A DNA stretch of 64,000 bases from Lichenostomus cassidix (lineage: Eukaryota; Chordata; Aves; Passeriformes; Meliphagidae), in the NCBI GenBank assembly GCA_008360975.2, contig CM039199.1, forward strand, positions 1,054,001 to 1,118,000. Direction: 5' to 3'. Of the stretch, positions 13,398 to 24,880 are shown piece after piece (positions within the stretch are counted from its first letter, which is position 1; the number at the start of each line of letters is the position of its first letter). Both the position numbers and the translations under genes were made by a program. A model generated the notes under the pieces. The model was not told the origin of the DNA, did no database searches, and saw nothing but the letters and a program-made list of their open reading frames with translations.

Positions 13398-13550
13398 AGA
13401 TAAAAGCTGCTAACCTGGAGGTGGCAGATAAGAGGGGTGATAAGACAGGGAAGGAGGTTGAATCTAAGCACAGAAAGCCATGCACCGGGAATCAAAATGA
13501 GGGGCTGGACTGGATAGCAAACCAACGGGGCTTTATCTAGACACTGATAA
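13398..13550. promoter_or_regulatory. Cluster of five GATA-type sites
   Basis: AGATAA (13398, 13426), TGATAA (13438, 13545) and TTATCT (13533) fall within 153 bp of purine-rich DNA. GATA words are frequent by chance, so support is modest. Confidence 0.2.
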
Positions 13551-14724
13551 AAGAGAGATTAAAATAAATGTTCAAAGGTAAATGTGTGTACTAGAAACAC
13601 GGGGAGCTGTAGGGAGAGAAGACAGCACTCTAAATACCAACTTCGCCCTCAGCAATGCAAGTTTTCCAAGTTGTCTTGGCCAAGAGAAAATGAGCAAAGA
13701 TGGGGTGTTCAAACATGACTGGAAATGACAAAGAAGAATGGGCATGAGAGCAGCCATGGAAAACAGGCAGGGACAGCACTGCTGGGAAGCAAAGGCAGTT
13801 TTGTCCTGTGACCATGTGCTCACTCAAGCTTGACAGAGATAGAAGAAAAATACATTCCTGTGATAAAAATTCCTGTGTATGTAAATCACACAGGGAACTC
13901 CGTGGTGAATGGTTCAGTGTGCCCAGGCTCAGCTGCCAGCTTTGCTGAGGGCTCCTTGCTCAGCTAGGGCTCATCTTTAATGCTTCTCTGTAAACTGTGG
14001 GTGATGCTGCTGCACTCCCAGCCTTTGCCTCTCTGACCTTTGGTGATGCCCATCTCCTGGGGCTGTGCTGTTACATCTGCAGGTGATGTGCAAATAATCA
14101 CTCCGTATTGGCAGTGTTGTGAGGATGGTGACGAACGGAAATGCCAGTGGTGCTTTGTGAGCGTCTGGCCCAAGTCTAGTGAAGTTAAGATGGCTTTTGT
14201 ACTTTTAAATATAATTTTGCCACTGTATAACACGTCACAGATATGAAGATTTTTGGGAGATGAGGTAATGAACTGGTGTGGGAGCTAATGAATGTCATCT
14301 TGAGAGAGAGTAAGAGTAATGCCTACTGCTGGGAGACTTCTCACTGGGAGCCCTCAGACTTCAGCACTTTCCAGTCTAAATAAGATGTATACTTCCCTGA
14401 CCTTGTCTTCTCCAATGTAAACGCAGAGCAGGATGTACTTAGAATAAAGATAAATAAGGCCTTACCCAAATAAAACACTAGTCTACAGAAACAAATCTCC
14501 TCCAAGCAAGAGAGGGAATGGAAGCAGAAACTGATGCTACTCTACTGGAAAAAAATTGTATGCTATAGAGATGAAAAAATATAATATCTGCTTCAGAGTG
14601 CAGTGGTAGGAAATGCAACTTAAGCCTGAAGGGGCTATTGCAAAGTCTTGGGAGTTTTTGCTAATTAAGTTAGGGAAGAAATAGCATTTCTCTACCTGAA
14701 CTTTGTTTTTAAAGATACCATTGG

Positions 14725-15462
14725 TTCAGCAAAGTGAAGTGCAAGCTCCTACCCCTGGGTTGTGGCAATGTCAGACATATGTACAGGTTGGGTGATTGAG
14801 AGCAGCCCTGGGAGAAGGGCTTGGGGGTGATGGGTGATGGAAAACTCCCCATGAGCTAGCACTGAGTGATCCCAGCCCAGAAACCAATGGAATCCTGGGC
14901 TGCATCCCAAGGAGCATGGCCAGCAGCTGAGAGAGCAGGTTGATTCTGCCCCTCTACTCTGCTCTTGTCAGAGCCCAGCTGGAGTCTTGTGCACAGTTCT
15001 GGTGCCCCCAAAATAAGAAGGACACAGAAGTGTTGGAGTAAGTCCAGAGGGGGCCATGAAGTTGGTCAGAGGACTGGAGACAGGCTGAGAGTTGGGGCTG
15101 TTCAGCCTGGAGAGCAGAAGGTTGTGTGGAGACCTCACAGCACCTCCCAGGGTCTGAAGGAACCACAGGGAAGGCAGAGAGGGGCTTTGCATCAGGAACT
15201 GTAGTGACAGGACAAGGGGAATGGGTACGAATGGAAAAAGGGGAAATTTAGCTCAGATATCTCACTTCCCTGTGAGGGTAGTGAGACCCTGTCAACAGGT
15301 TGCCCAGGGAGGCTGTGGATGTCCCAACCCTGGCAGCGGATAAGGCTTTGAGCAACCTGCTCTAGTGGGAGGTGTCCCTGTCCATGGCATGGGGGGTTGG
15401 GATTAGAGGATCTTTAAGGTCCATTCCAAACCCTTAACATTCTGATTCTATGATTTTTCCAC
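14725..15462 (+). mobile_element. CR1 LINE, longest copy in the window, with decayed reverse-transcriptase end
   Basis: The left part aligns with the end of the CR1 ORF2 frame ('attgagagcagccctggg', 'gattctgcccctctactctg', 'cagtccagagg'-like) but carries stops and frameshifts. It then continues through the 3' UTR to 'ttctgattctatgattt'. At about 740 bp it is non-coding, yet it includes remnants of the C-terminal reverse transcriptase region. Confidence 0.92.
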
Positions 15463-15669
15463 TAGATGTGCAATAGGCAAGTGCAGCTAACCTTTGGGGG
15501 GTTAGATGTAAAACCACAACTTTCTGAAAACAATTTCTTGGAACCTGCATCAATTGGAACAAAGCGGAAGAGTGAGGAAGGTATATATTACCTGTGATAA
15601 GATTACCAGTTGAGGTTCTTGAAACTACAGCCTTTCTGCACCTCATGACTGGGAGTGGTCAGGTGAGAC

Positions 15670-15890
15670 TTGTTTTTCACTGTGAGAGTGGTCTTGGCAC
15701 AGGGTGCCCAGAGAAGCTGTGGCTGCCCCTGGATCGCTGGCAGTGTCCAAGGCCAGGTTGGACAGGGCTTGGAGCAGCCTGGGACAGTGGAAGGTGTCCC
15801 TGCCCATGGCAGGGGGCTGGAATGGGATGAGCTTTGACGTCCATTTCATTTCAAACCAAACCCTTCTGGGATTCCACGATTCTCCACTCA
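15670..15890 (+). mobile_element. CR1 LINE 3' fragment
   Basis: 'tttttcactgtgagagtgg' leads into 'gcccagagaagctgtggctg' and 'aaggccaggttggacaggg', ending 'ctgggattccacgattctc'. It lies only about 210 bp after the previous CR1 and has the same orientation, but overlaps it in consensus position, so it is a separate insertion. Confidence 0.93.
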
Positions 15891-18800
15891 GTCAGCACAG
15901 CAGACAGTGTGCTCACACAGTGTGCTCCTCTGAGCTGTCCTGTGCAGCACAGCCCTGGGGTTGTGGCTACCAGCACTGGGCTGCAGGAAGCATTAGGTCC
16001 AAGCCCCCCGTTTTTAATGCTGCATCCTAGTGGGGAAGCTGAGAGTCAGTTAGGAACCGGGGGAAGCAAGGGGGAATGATTTGTATTACAAATAATGATG
16101 TGAAAAGGGGTGGAGGAGCCCTGTCAAAATGTAAATGTGCCATTTGCATAATTGGGCAGCCAGGATTAAACGAAGCACAGAGAAGGATAAGGATTATGTG
16201 GAGGGACAGAGAAGGGGAATGAGAGCAGCACAGAGACAAAACACTGCAGATAGATAGAAAATCTCAGATAAGCAAGAGCAAAGGGAGAAGTTGCAATACT
16301 CAAAGGCAGCAAAAGGAGAGGAAGCTGGGAGGAGCATTAATGTGTGTTACTAATCCAGGCTGTATATGAGCTGGCTAGGAAGTGTGCAAATTAATTTTAA
16401 AAGGAGCTTGAAATCAAAGGGGAGTGTCAGCTGGGCATTAAACATCCCCTTTAGTGGTGACCTTGAGAGCCTGGACCACCAGTACCTAACAACTAAACAC
16501 AGCACTACTGAACGCTTCCTTCAAATCTCATCCATAATTAATTTTGCCTTTGATGAATGGGTCATTCTCCACCAAGTTATTTGTCAGCTGTCAAAATCAC
16601 CCAAGTGGTGGCCTTTGACAGCCTTCTTGCTTGTCTTTTGCCCTGGGGCAGCAGTGGTTGCTGACTGTCTCTGCTCAGCTTTTCACAGGAGCTGTGCTTG
16701 CTGTGCTGGGTTGGACCCAGCAAGGTCTCAGGTGCTGGTGCTGCTCAGTGGTGACCAACATTCCAAGCACTCAATCATCCTCTTAGTGCTGAAGTTCCTC
16801 CACAAGTCATGCCAGGTCAAGGAGCCTTCCAGAACTCTGTGCAACCACCCTGAAGCCCTTCTTACCTACTCCTAAAGTTCCTGTGGACTTGCTTCCCTCT
16901 GGCTTGTTTGTACAGAGAAGATGGTTGTGGCCAAACCAAGCACAGAGCCAAGTTCCACACAAAGCCATATGGAGAGGCAAAAATGTAATCCTCCTTTTAA
17001 GGCTCATTTTGTGTGAGTGCCTAAGGGCAGGAATTGCACTGTACTTGCTACTGTGCACATGTAAAACATGAAGAGCACTTACAGCCCTGGAAATCTTGCT
17101 CTGATAAGAATAAGAGTGAGGGAGTGAACACAGGCGGAGGAGAGTGAAGAATGAGGCAGGATGGGGCTGTGATGTGGAAGCACAATGGAGGTACCTACTC
17201 CATCCTGGCAAGGGTTGGATTCTGGCCAATGGAATGGAGAGAGACACATGGTGCTTTATTAATGTGCCACAGAATATTAATATTGTTTTATTTTCTTTTT
17301 ACCAGAACATAACTTGTTCAGGTGACACTCAGCTCAAAGAGATGTGGGAGCAAGAGAAGATGGTGGTACGTGGAGGTGCTCAGAGGGAGATTGGTTTGCC
17401 CATGCATCCTGCAGAAAATGCAGTGTCTCTCTTAAATGTGTTCCTGGTTGGTTTGTTTCTTCACACTCTAAACTTGGATTCAACAAAAATAAAACCTGCT
17501 GCTTGACAGCTCTTTAAAGGGTGATGGAAGGAGAAGATGGGTGAGGGAACCTCTTTTTAAAAAGGTACAGATCTGTTCTGTTTTTACTAGAAGTGTTACG
17601 GTAAGTGCTGAGAGCTGAGAGTGAACTCATTGAGTGAAACCTTCCAGGTGGGACGTGGAGACAATTTGTCCCTACTTGCTGTTGTCTCTGCAGTTACTTT
17701 TCTGCAGGTCAGTGCTTTGCCTGGGTGATTACAGCTCCCACAATCTGACCTTGTCCCATCATCTGGGCTTTTAGTTCCCAGGCTTCTTCCCTGGGCCCTA
17801 GTGCTTCAGCCAAATCACTCACATGTTAATTCTTCAGTGGGGTATCTCAAGAAATGCACTTATCCAGCTCTTCCAGTCCAGAAGGGAGAAGCTAGGTGAA
17901 GGTTTAATACAGGAAAATGTGAATCCAGACACAGAAGTGAAATTAAGTGTTAACAAAAAGCAACAGCACAAAGTTTTACACACTCAGATTGTAAATCTCT
18001 TCCTATTCCAGTTACTCAAGTCTCTTATTTTATGTAGTGTCACATTTAACTTATTCTCCAGCTATCACAGAATGTTTCAGACACAGGAGGAACTGAACTC
18101 CTAATAAAACTGTAATAATAAAAAAAAAGCCCAGACAGGCCTTCATCAACCCCTAGTGAGAAACAGACCTTGAGGGGGAGGGAAGAGAGATTGGAGAAAA
18201 GGCAGAAGAGGAGAAAACACAGCCCTGTTCAGCTTGGGTATCCTTCATGAACTGCTTGCTTTTTGCCTTATTCTTTCTGGGTTTTTTTTGTCTACATGCA
18301 GGCAGTATGTCCAGTTAAGCAATACAAGTAGAAAGATTGACATTGCAGATCTATAAATCTGAAAGAGCTAGTATACATGAATTTTATGTCACTTACACCA
18401 TTCAGGATTGTTCAAAATATATCATCTCACTCAATTTTGAAAATATTGTTTTTTGTCACAATTTAATTAATCTTGTATTCCCAGAGGTTGTAATTTTGAT
18501 TGTCTAAAATGTATAGTATTGTACTTGGAGATTATTTTCAGGATTGTTATATTGTCACTGTCTCTTGATTTTTACATCATCATTGATAATGACATCAACA
18601 AAAGTCCAGTCTTGGCTTTCCCCAAATTTTAGTTGCTCCAAGGTTGGTGACTTTTGTTCATTTATTTCCATTATTATAGCACTCCCAAGCTCTGGAAGGA
18701 TCAGCTTGGCTCCTCAGGAGCATCCAGCTCTTTGGAGGAATGAAGTTCCTCTACTGAAATTCTCCAGGAGTACTGTGAACTGTGGAGCCAATGGCAGCAT

Positions 18801-19944
18801 TCCCAGTGCTCCCACACACTGACAAAAAGGGGTGTTCTAGATTCTTTGAGAGAGGTTTCCTGGTTTTTCTTCAAGATAAAATTTTGCAGAATAATCTTTT
18901 CTACTCTGGGGAAAAATGATAAATCAGTCAATAAATTCTCTTGTCACAACTTTGTTATTGTACAACCTTAGTCCAGCCAAGCTACCAAAACTGGAGCTGT
19001 GTTTACACCCCACTGATGGAGAATCACTCCTGGGAAACAACAGCTCCTTCCAGGGAAAGCAATGTCTGAAGTTTTTCTGAAAGAGCTTCCTGGCAAAATG
19101 CAACATTTCGTACTGCCTATGAGGGTTTGAATAATGAAAATGAAAAAAAAAACCCCAATATAATAATTCAGGTTGTTTAACACAGGATCTTTTGCAGCTC
19201 CACACTGGGCTCAAAACAGCTATTAATTCTCATTTGTATGATGAGCACAGCAAATCTTCCCCAAATTTTCTACTAACTCTGTGAACAAAGAATTAATTTT
19301 CTGAGATTCAACCTAGGTAAATTGATTTCATATCCATTTCAAAAAACAGTCTTTAAAAAAATGGATTTTCAGTAATTACAGATATAGATATTTCATACTC
19401 TCAAAATTCTGAAACCCAAGTTTTCTAAAATCAAGGCAACAGCCAGCAAAATTACAGGGCTGATTTATAAAAATGATATTGAACAACTGATTGTGAAAGG
19501 ATGTGATTTGTATACTATATACTGTAGGCTTGTAAAACTACTTTTCAAAATGCTGAAGGCTAATGTCTTTTTCCTATCATTATTTAAAAGCTGAGATTAC
19601 TGAACAGCCACTTGTCTTCAGCTGCTGTCATTCCAGGAATAGTGGAGTTGGACAAATCCAACAAGACAACAAGATTTGAGGCAAGAGCCAATCACATCCT
19701 CTACAAAGCCAAGATCTCACTGAAACTGGGTGTTTCATTTTCACTTGAAACTATCACAATGACTAAATGAAGCTTTTTAACAAAAGTAGCAACTTATGCT
19801 TATAAAAGGACCAAAATCAGACTGCATAAGGACTCATGCTTCTGAGGTCATGGCAATCTAAGAAATACCTTGGCTAGTCATAGTCTTTGGTCCCCAGCAA
19901 AGGTGCGCACTGTGGTTCTTCGGATGGAGATTACAGCAGTGAGG
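15891..19944. other. Intergenic, no gene recognised
   Basis: Contains the 16.1-16.6 kb candidate element and an A9 run at about 18120. The rest is ordinary AT-rich unique DNA. Confidence 0.55.
16130..16620. promoter_or_regulatory. Candidate conserved regulatory element upstream of AUTS2
   Basis: Contains an octamer ATTTGCAT (16142-16149), TAATTA (16535-16540) and an exact TCF/LEF site CCTTTGATG (16547-16555). It overlaps a 169-codon ATG frame (16366-16875) that resembles no known protein. About 18 kb upstream of AUTS2. Confidence 0.28.
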
Positions 19945-20090
19945 GGATCACAGAATCCCAGAATCATCAGGGTTGGAAAAGACTCTGAGATCATTGAGTC
20001 CAGCCTTTAACTGATCTCCACCTTGTCAACCAGACCAGAGCACTGAGTGCCACATCCCATTGCTTCTTGAACACTTGCAATACAATTCAG
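19945..20090 (-). mobile_element. CR1 LINE 3' fragment, reverse orientation
   Basis: Reversed tail 'cacagaatcccagaatcatc', 'ggttggaaaagactctgag', 'atcattgagtccagcc', then 'gccacatcc' and 'cttcttgaacacttgca'. This is the CR1 branch whose tail reads 'gatcttagaggtcttttcc' in the forward sense. Confidence 0.88.
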
Positions 20091-20195
20091 CCTGAACTGT
20101 AATGTCCTGGTCCTGCCCACAGCTATTTGTACACTGAAAAAATTGCTTCAGATTAATCACAATGATTCAAATATTGAAATCTCTGAAAACCCTAG

Positions 20196-20322
20196 TGCTA
20201 GGTTGGACAGGGCTTGAAGCAATCTAGGATAGTGGAAGGTGTCCCTGCCCATGACAGGGGTGGAAATGGATGGGCTTTAAGGTCACTCCCAATCCAAACC
20301 AATCTGGGATTCTGTGAAAAGG
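20196..20322 (+). mobile_element. CR1 LINE 3' fragment
   Basis: 'aggttggacagggcttgaag', 'ggaaggtgtccctgcccatg', and 'ctttaaggtcactcccaatc', ending 'tctgggattctgtg'. Orientation is opposite to the copy ending about 100 bp before it. Confidence 0.92.
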
Positions 20323-21538
20323 GATTTCTCATGGCAGCAAAGTTCTAGATGTATAATTGTTTTTACCATAATCTAGTTTTAAATGCTTGGTACTACACAG
20401 TACATAGCAGCTTCCTGAATGCCACCCTGGGCGGAGGAGGAGGTCCATTTTCCCCTCCAGCTGTGGCGCTGGATACAAGCTACACCGGAGGACACCATAA
20501 CGCCCCTTAGCCCCTTGGGAGGCACTGTGTAGAGGAGCTGTGGTGCCTTCCCTTTGGGCTGCAATTCATGCCTGTGGCTGAGGGAAAGACAGACACAGAA
20601 GAGTGGGCAGAGTCCCACAGTCCCAAAAATGCTGTGCCTGAAGCTGACATCGCTGATAAAGCATCTGGAGAGAAGCTCAAAGTCTGCCTGTGCAAGCCCA
20701 GCTGCTCTGTGTTAAACCCCAGGCTTGGAGACAGCTGGACCCTCCCTTTTCTGAGCTGTGCCCATGAATATTGCATCCATTTGAAATGCTGAGCTCAGTG
20801 ACAATCATATTTCACACTCCTGCATTTGTACTTCCCTTTATGTTAATATGTTAATAATAAATAAAGGAATAAGGCTTTCTGCTAAAACCCCTAACATTTC
20901 TTCAGCAATGCTATAAATATGGCTGTAATCTCTGAGCCTGTGAACTTGCTTAAAGACCAGAGGAGTTATCAAAGAAACCCCTATATCTTCTTTTCTGTTT
21001 GATTAATTTAGTTGAAAAGAGGTCCTAACATTTAGCTGCCAGAATACCGTTAGTGTGACCCAAGCAAAAACAGCAGAAGAAAATGCTTGGTGGGAGTTCT
21101 GTGAAGCTGATAAGATATTGAGACTCCATATGTTTAAGCATGGAGACAAATGCACGTATTAAATACCAATGAAGAAAGAAAAGAAGCCAAATCACTGAAA
21201 TCTAAGTGTGTGAAATGTGAAAAGCAGAAAGGAAAATTGCAAATCAATACACAGGGAAACAAAAAGAGAATTGAGGATAAACTGAAATCAGATAGAAAAC
21301 AAGAAGAAAAAAACCCATGCAACAGTCAACAAATTGGGATCTTGACAAGATAACATTGTCAGGCTAGTGAGTCATGTTCTGATTTTACAGTTGGCTGAAA
21401 TAATAAAGCCCTATTAAGTTAGGGTGTTAGAAAAGGTATTTCCCACTGGAAGTGTGTGTAGAATTTCCATACTCCAGTTTGCTGTGGCATTCCCAGAGGA
21501 ATTCAGTATGTGTAGTGCCAGTCATTGGTTTATGGTAA
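20323..21538. other. Intergenic, nothing recognised
   Basis: Unique DNA. 21150-21330 is purine-rich (AAG/GAA-rich) but not a clean repeat. Confidence 0.6.
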
Positions 21539-21720
21539 GGCCATGGCACAGGGTGCCCAGAGAAGCTGTGGCTGCCCCTGGATCCCTGGCAGTGTCCAAG
21601 GCCAGGCTGGACAGGGCTTGGAGCAACCTGGGACAGTGGAAGGTGTCCCGTGGCACAGGGTGGGATCAGATGATCTTTAAGATCCTTTCCAACCCAAACC
21701 ACTCTGGGAGTCTATGAATC
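21539..21720 (+). mobile_element. CR1 LINE 3' fragment
   Basis: Well-preserved 'cacagggtgcccagagaagc', 'ccaaggccaggctggacagg', 'gatgatctttaagatccttt' and 'gggagtctatgaatctatt'. A short internal deletion removes the 'cctgcccatggcagggg' block. Confidence 0.93.
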
Positions 21721-21727
21721 TATTAGT

Positions 21728-21790
21728 GTGTAATGGCTGGACTCACTGATCTTAAAGGTCTTTACCAACCTAAACTGTTCTGTGGTGCCC
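21728..21790 (+). mobile_element. CR1 LINE, very short 3' tail
   Basis: 'aatggctggactcactgatc', 'ttaaaggtctttaccaacc', 'taaactgttctgtgg'. A different CR1 branch from the copy directly before it, so probably two nested or adjacent insertions. Confidence 0.7.
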
Positions 21791-22204
21791 CAGGGCTGGG
21801 ACACAGCTCTTTGGCAGCTCTGTGAAAGGGACCTTCAAAGGCTGGTCCTTGATCCACCTACTACTGTAGCTTTCTAAGGTGGTCTGTAAAGGTCTGTATA
21901 CCATTTTTTCACTGTTTGATGGTCCATATTTGTTTATAATTAAGATATTGCTGCTATTATTTGGTTTGGGACAGACTCCAGAAGCAATGGCCCCACTGCT
22001 TGTACAGTGCCCAGACGTGAGAACACATGGATTACATCCACCTCAAGGAGTTCGTGATCCCTTCTGTCTGGTGTTGGACAGATCTGACCAACCCTCACAG
22101 CTGGAACTTGCTGCTTTCCTTTTTTACCTCAACTGTGCCCTCACAAGCAATAATCCTCCCTCTCCTGTTTTCCTCCCCTTCCCCCTTCAATTATCCATGG
22201 CAGG

Positions 22205-22280
22205 TTTTTTTTTTTAACAAGGAGATTATTTTTTTTTCTGAGAAATTACAAGTAAATTTCACCCCTGGAAAAAAAAAAAA
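22205..22280 (+). repeat. T11 and A12 homopolymers
   Basis: A T run at 22205-22215 and an A run at 22269-22280, 53 bp apart, could pair as an imperfect inverted repeat. No other mobile-element hallmark was seen. Confidence 0.7.
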
Positions 22281-23668
22281 GCTGCATTGGAAAGTGAAAG
22301 AGTAATTATAGCAAGTGGCATGGAGAACAGGAGAAAATGTCAAATCAAGGGATTAAATTTTAAAAGGCAAGAACACTCTGACAGGAAAAGGAGAAGAAGA
22401 AAATAAGGTGCATCAGATCAGTAAAATCATAAAACGTCTTCTGCCCAACCAAACTCTTTCTTCAATGGACCCTGGTGCTGCTGGCTTACTTAATTATTTG
22501 TTTTGCCTCATTTGACAATAGGTTGCACTCCCACAAGTTTTATGGCTTGAAGGTCTCTGCCTAAAAAGAGGCAGAACGAATGAAAAAAGAAAGTGGTGGA
22601 CTGGGACAAAAAGCTGATGATGCCTTAAGATGATATTTTAAACTTGCCTTGGTGAACTGGATACCTATGAAAAATCCCATAGATGTATCAAAATTCCCTG
22701 ATTTTGGAAACCTCTGCTCACCATAGTCCTCTGTGCCTGAGGCAGCCTGTCCTGAGAGCCACAGCCTTGGCTCACCCCTGCTCTTGCAAGCAGTGTGGAG
22801 GCACTTTGCAAACAGGGAAATTAATTCCATCCCTGCTTCCATGGACTGTCTGAGTGAAGCACAAATGACTGGAGTAATTTGTGCACCACTATTCACGACA
22901 TGTGTCAGGACCAGAGCCAGAAAACAGATCACAAATCTCCTGATGTGGCTCTTCATCTGATCTTATAGTCCTGCTACAAATTAAAGGCGAAGAGAATCTT
23001 GCAACTGAAGTCATGAAGAGCAGACCCAGGATTTTCGTAAGGATTCAGGAACACAAGGGAGAGGTTATTCCCTGGAAAGCAGAATGCTGTCAGCACAAGG
23101 TTTCTGTACTGTGCATTGCTCCATCCCAGAATTGGGAAGAGGGTGATCAAGACTGGATTTAAAATCTATTACAACAATGGGGATTTCTTCTTTGACTTCC
23201 CTGGGCTAGTTGGTCTGCAGTGCACTGAAAGAATTGCTACACGAACAAGATGTGTATGGAGATAGTGAGAATGATGAACAAGAGACAGGATATTATAGTC
23301 CAGCTTCTCCTCTGAAATGCAGTGTCTGAACTCAGCCTTTCCTCATGAATGAATAATGAAGTGACCATGTTTTATTAACTTTACTTAAAATTGTCTACTA
23401 GTTGAACACTCGTCTGAGCCTTTTAAAACTTCTACAATTTGCTGCAGCAATGATTTATTTTCTTTTTTGTTCTTTTCAGGATACAAGCAAATCTTGGTGT
23501 TTCAGTAATTATCTCTGTTAACGTGCCATGAGGTATAATTCCACCTGTGAAATGAATAGTAGGTGAATATTTAAGTCATACAAGTTTTCTTACATGAATT
23601 TATGGGGTAGGTGCATACATTAATTGCTAAGATGTTGATTTATTAAGTAATCTTTCTTTTCTTCTTAG

Positions 23669-23761
23669 CTTTTGTCACCCATTTCTGTGGTCAGGTCTGA
23701 CATTAGAGAACCACAGAGTCAGGAAGAGCTCATCAGATCACAGAGTGGCTTCACACATATG
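23669..23761 (+). other. Candidate unannotated exon (93 nt) upstream of AUTS2
   Basis: A strong acceptor (TCTTTCTTTTCTTCTTAG) precedes and a consensus donor (ATG|GTAAGT) follows. The 93-nt interval is a multiple of three and has one fully open frame of 31 codons. A second strong pyrimidine-rich acceptor lies at about 23480. It could be a non-coding RNA exon, a distal alternative AUTS2 5' exon, or chance. Confidence 0.2.
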
Positions 23762-24424
23762 GTAAGTCTTGTGCTGGTAAACCAATGTTGGACTGGCAGC
23801 TTAATGAAAAAATTCATTGCTCTGTCACCACTACAGCTTTTTGTGAGTCCAGCATTTTCTTCTGCTAAAAACAGTGCCAATGCACTAATGATACTGGGAT
23901 GTTTACTCTTCAATCTTTAGGGTCTTTATCCAAGTGACCCAGATGCTCACTGGGAACTTTTCCTGCAGTACAACCACAATGCTCATTGCAGCCAGAAATT
24001 ATTTCTGCAATAATAATGTTTTCAGTAAAACTCTAAAGTCGACAAATGCTGATGCAAATCATTTACCTGCAGTGGCATTTCATACAGCACTGTTGCAACC
24101 CTGGCTCTTTGGGGCAGAGCAGAATTTACAACAACTTACAAAAACTGGTTAGAATTGTTATTTAAAACCAAGGAATGTTACAATTTTATTGTTAATATCA
24201 GGGGGGAATGTTACTTGCAAGGCTGTGCTTTGATTTTTCTTCTGTCTCCTGACGCAACATGCTTACAGAATTCACAACCCTCTCAAATTACTCACAACTA
24301 TGACTTATTCCACAATCCATTTTGAGCACAGTGAAAAGTGTAGTTAATACTGCTGCTGTAGTTTCTATCTTTTTCCATATAAAAGTTAGGGCTTGATTTT
24401 ATTTGTCACCCTCAGTGAGTATAT

Positions 24425-24458
24425 ATTTGCATAGCACTGTTGACATCAATAGTGCTAT
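24425..24458. other. 28-bp near-perfect palindrome overlapping a POU octamer
   Basis: ATAGCACT (24431-24438) and AGTGCTAT (24451-24458) are exact reverse complements. Between them TTGA and TCAA pair around a CA centre, leaving one G/T mismatch pair. An octamer ATTTGCAT at 24425-24432 overlaps the left arm. Confidence 0.6.
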
Positions 24459-24699
24459 ATTGATTTATACTGCTTGTGCCTGCCTCATTATTATTTTTAA
24501 TTTTTGTTCAAGGAGCATAGTGTATTTTCAAATTCATGGAAGATAAAAAGGGATTGCCTTTTCAGAACAGAATATATACAGTGTCTGCTGATGGGCTATT
24601 TTAGATTTGGGCAAGTAAACAATGAGACACAGTCAGTGAAGTTCTGTAAAGATTGAGGCTGCTTGTGCACTATCTGCAGAATGTATCAGATCTGTAGGT

Positions 24700-24880
24700 T
24701 GGGCACAGGGTGCCCAGAGAAGCTGTGGCTGCCCTTGGATCCCTGGAAGGATCCAAGGCCAGGTTGGACAGGCTGGGAGCAACTTGGGACAGTGGAAGCT
24801 GTCCCTGCCCATGGTAGGGGATAGAATGAGATGAGTTTTGTGGTCCTTTCCAACCCAAACCATTCCATGACTTTTAAAGG
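24700..24880 (+). mobile_element. CR1 LINE 3' fragment
   Basis: 'gcacagggtgcccagagaag' and 'aaggccaggttggacaggct', then 'cctttccaacccaaaccatt', ending 'ccatgac'. About 180 bp. Confidence 0.93.

Larger units (their letters stand above)
6371..14724. other. Long CR1-free intergenic stretch
   Basis: 8.3 kb without a recognised mobile element. AT-rich sub-blocks at 7000-7190 (CTGTAATTAAAAG, GTCTAATTAGG) and 12020-12260 (TGCGGT RUNX-type core at 12142, GTTTAC at 12149) are weak regulatory candidates. Also holds the 11.8-kb hairpin, a 12-bp palindrome CTGGGTACCCAG (11042-11053) and the GATA cluster. No gene. Confidence 0.55.
21791..24699. other. Intergenic; splice-like signals and palindrome only
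   Basis: Holds the homopolymers at 22.2 kb, splice-like signals at 23480-23762 and the 24.4-kb palindrome. No protein-coding gene. Confidence 0.55.
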
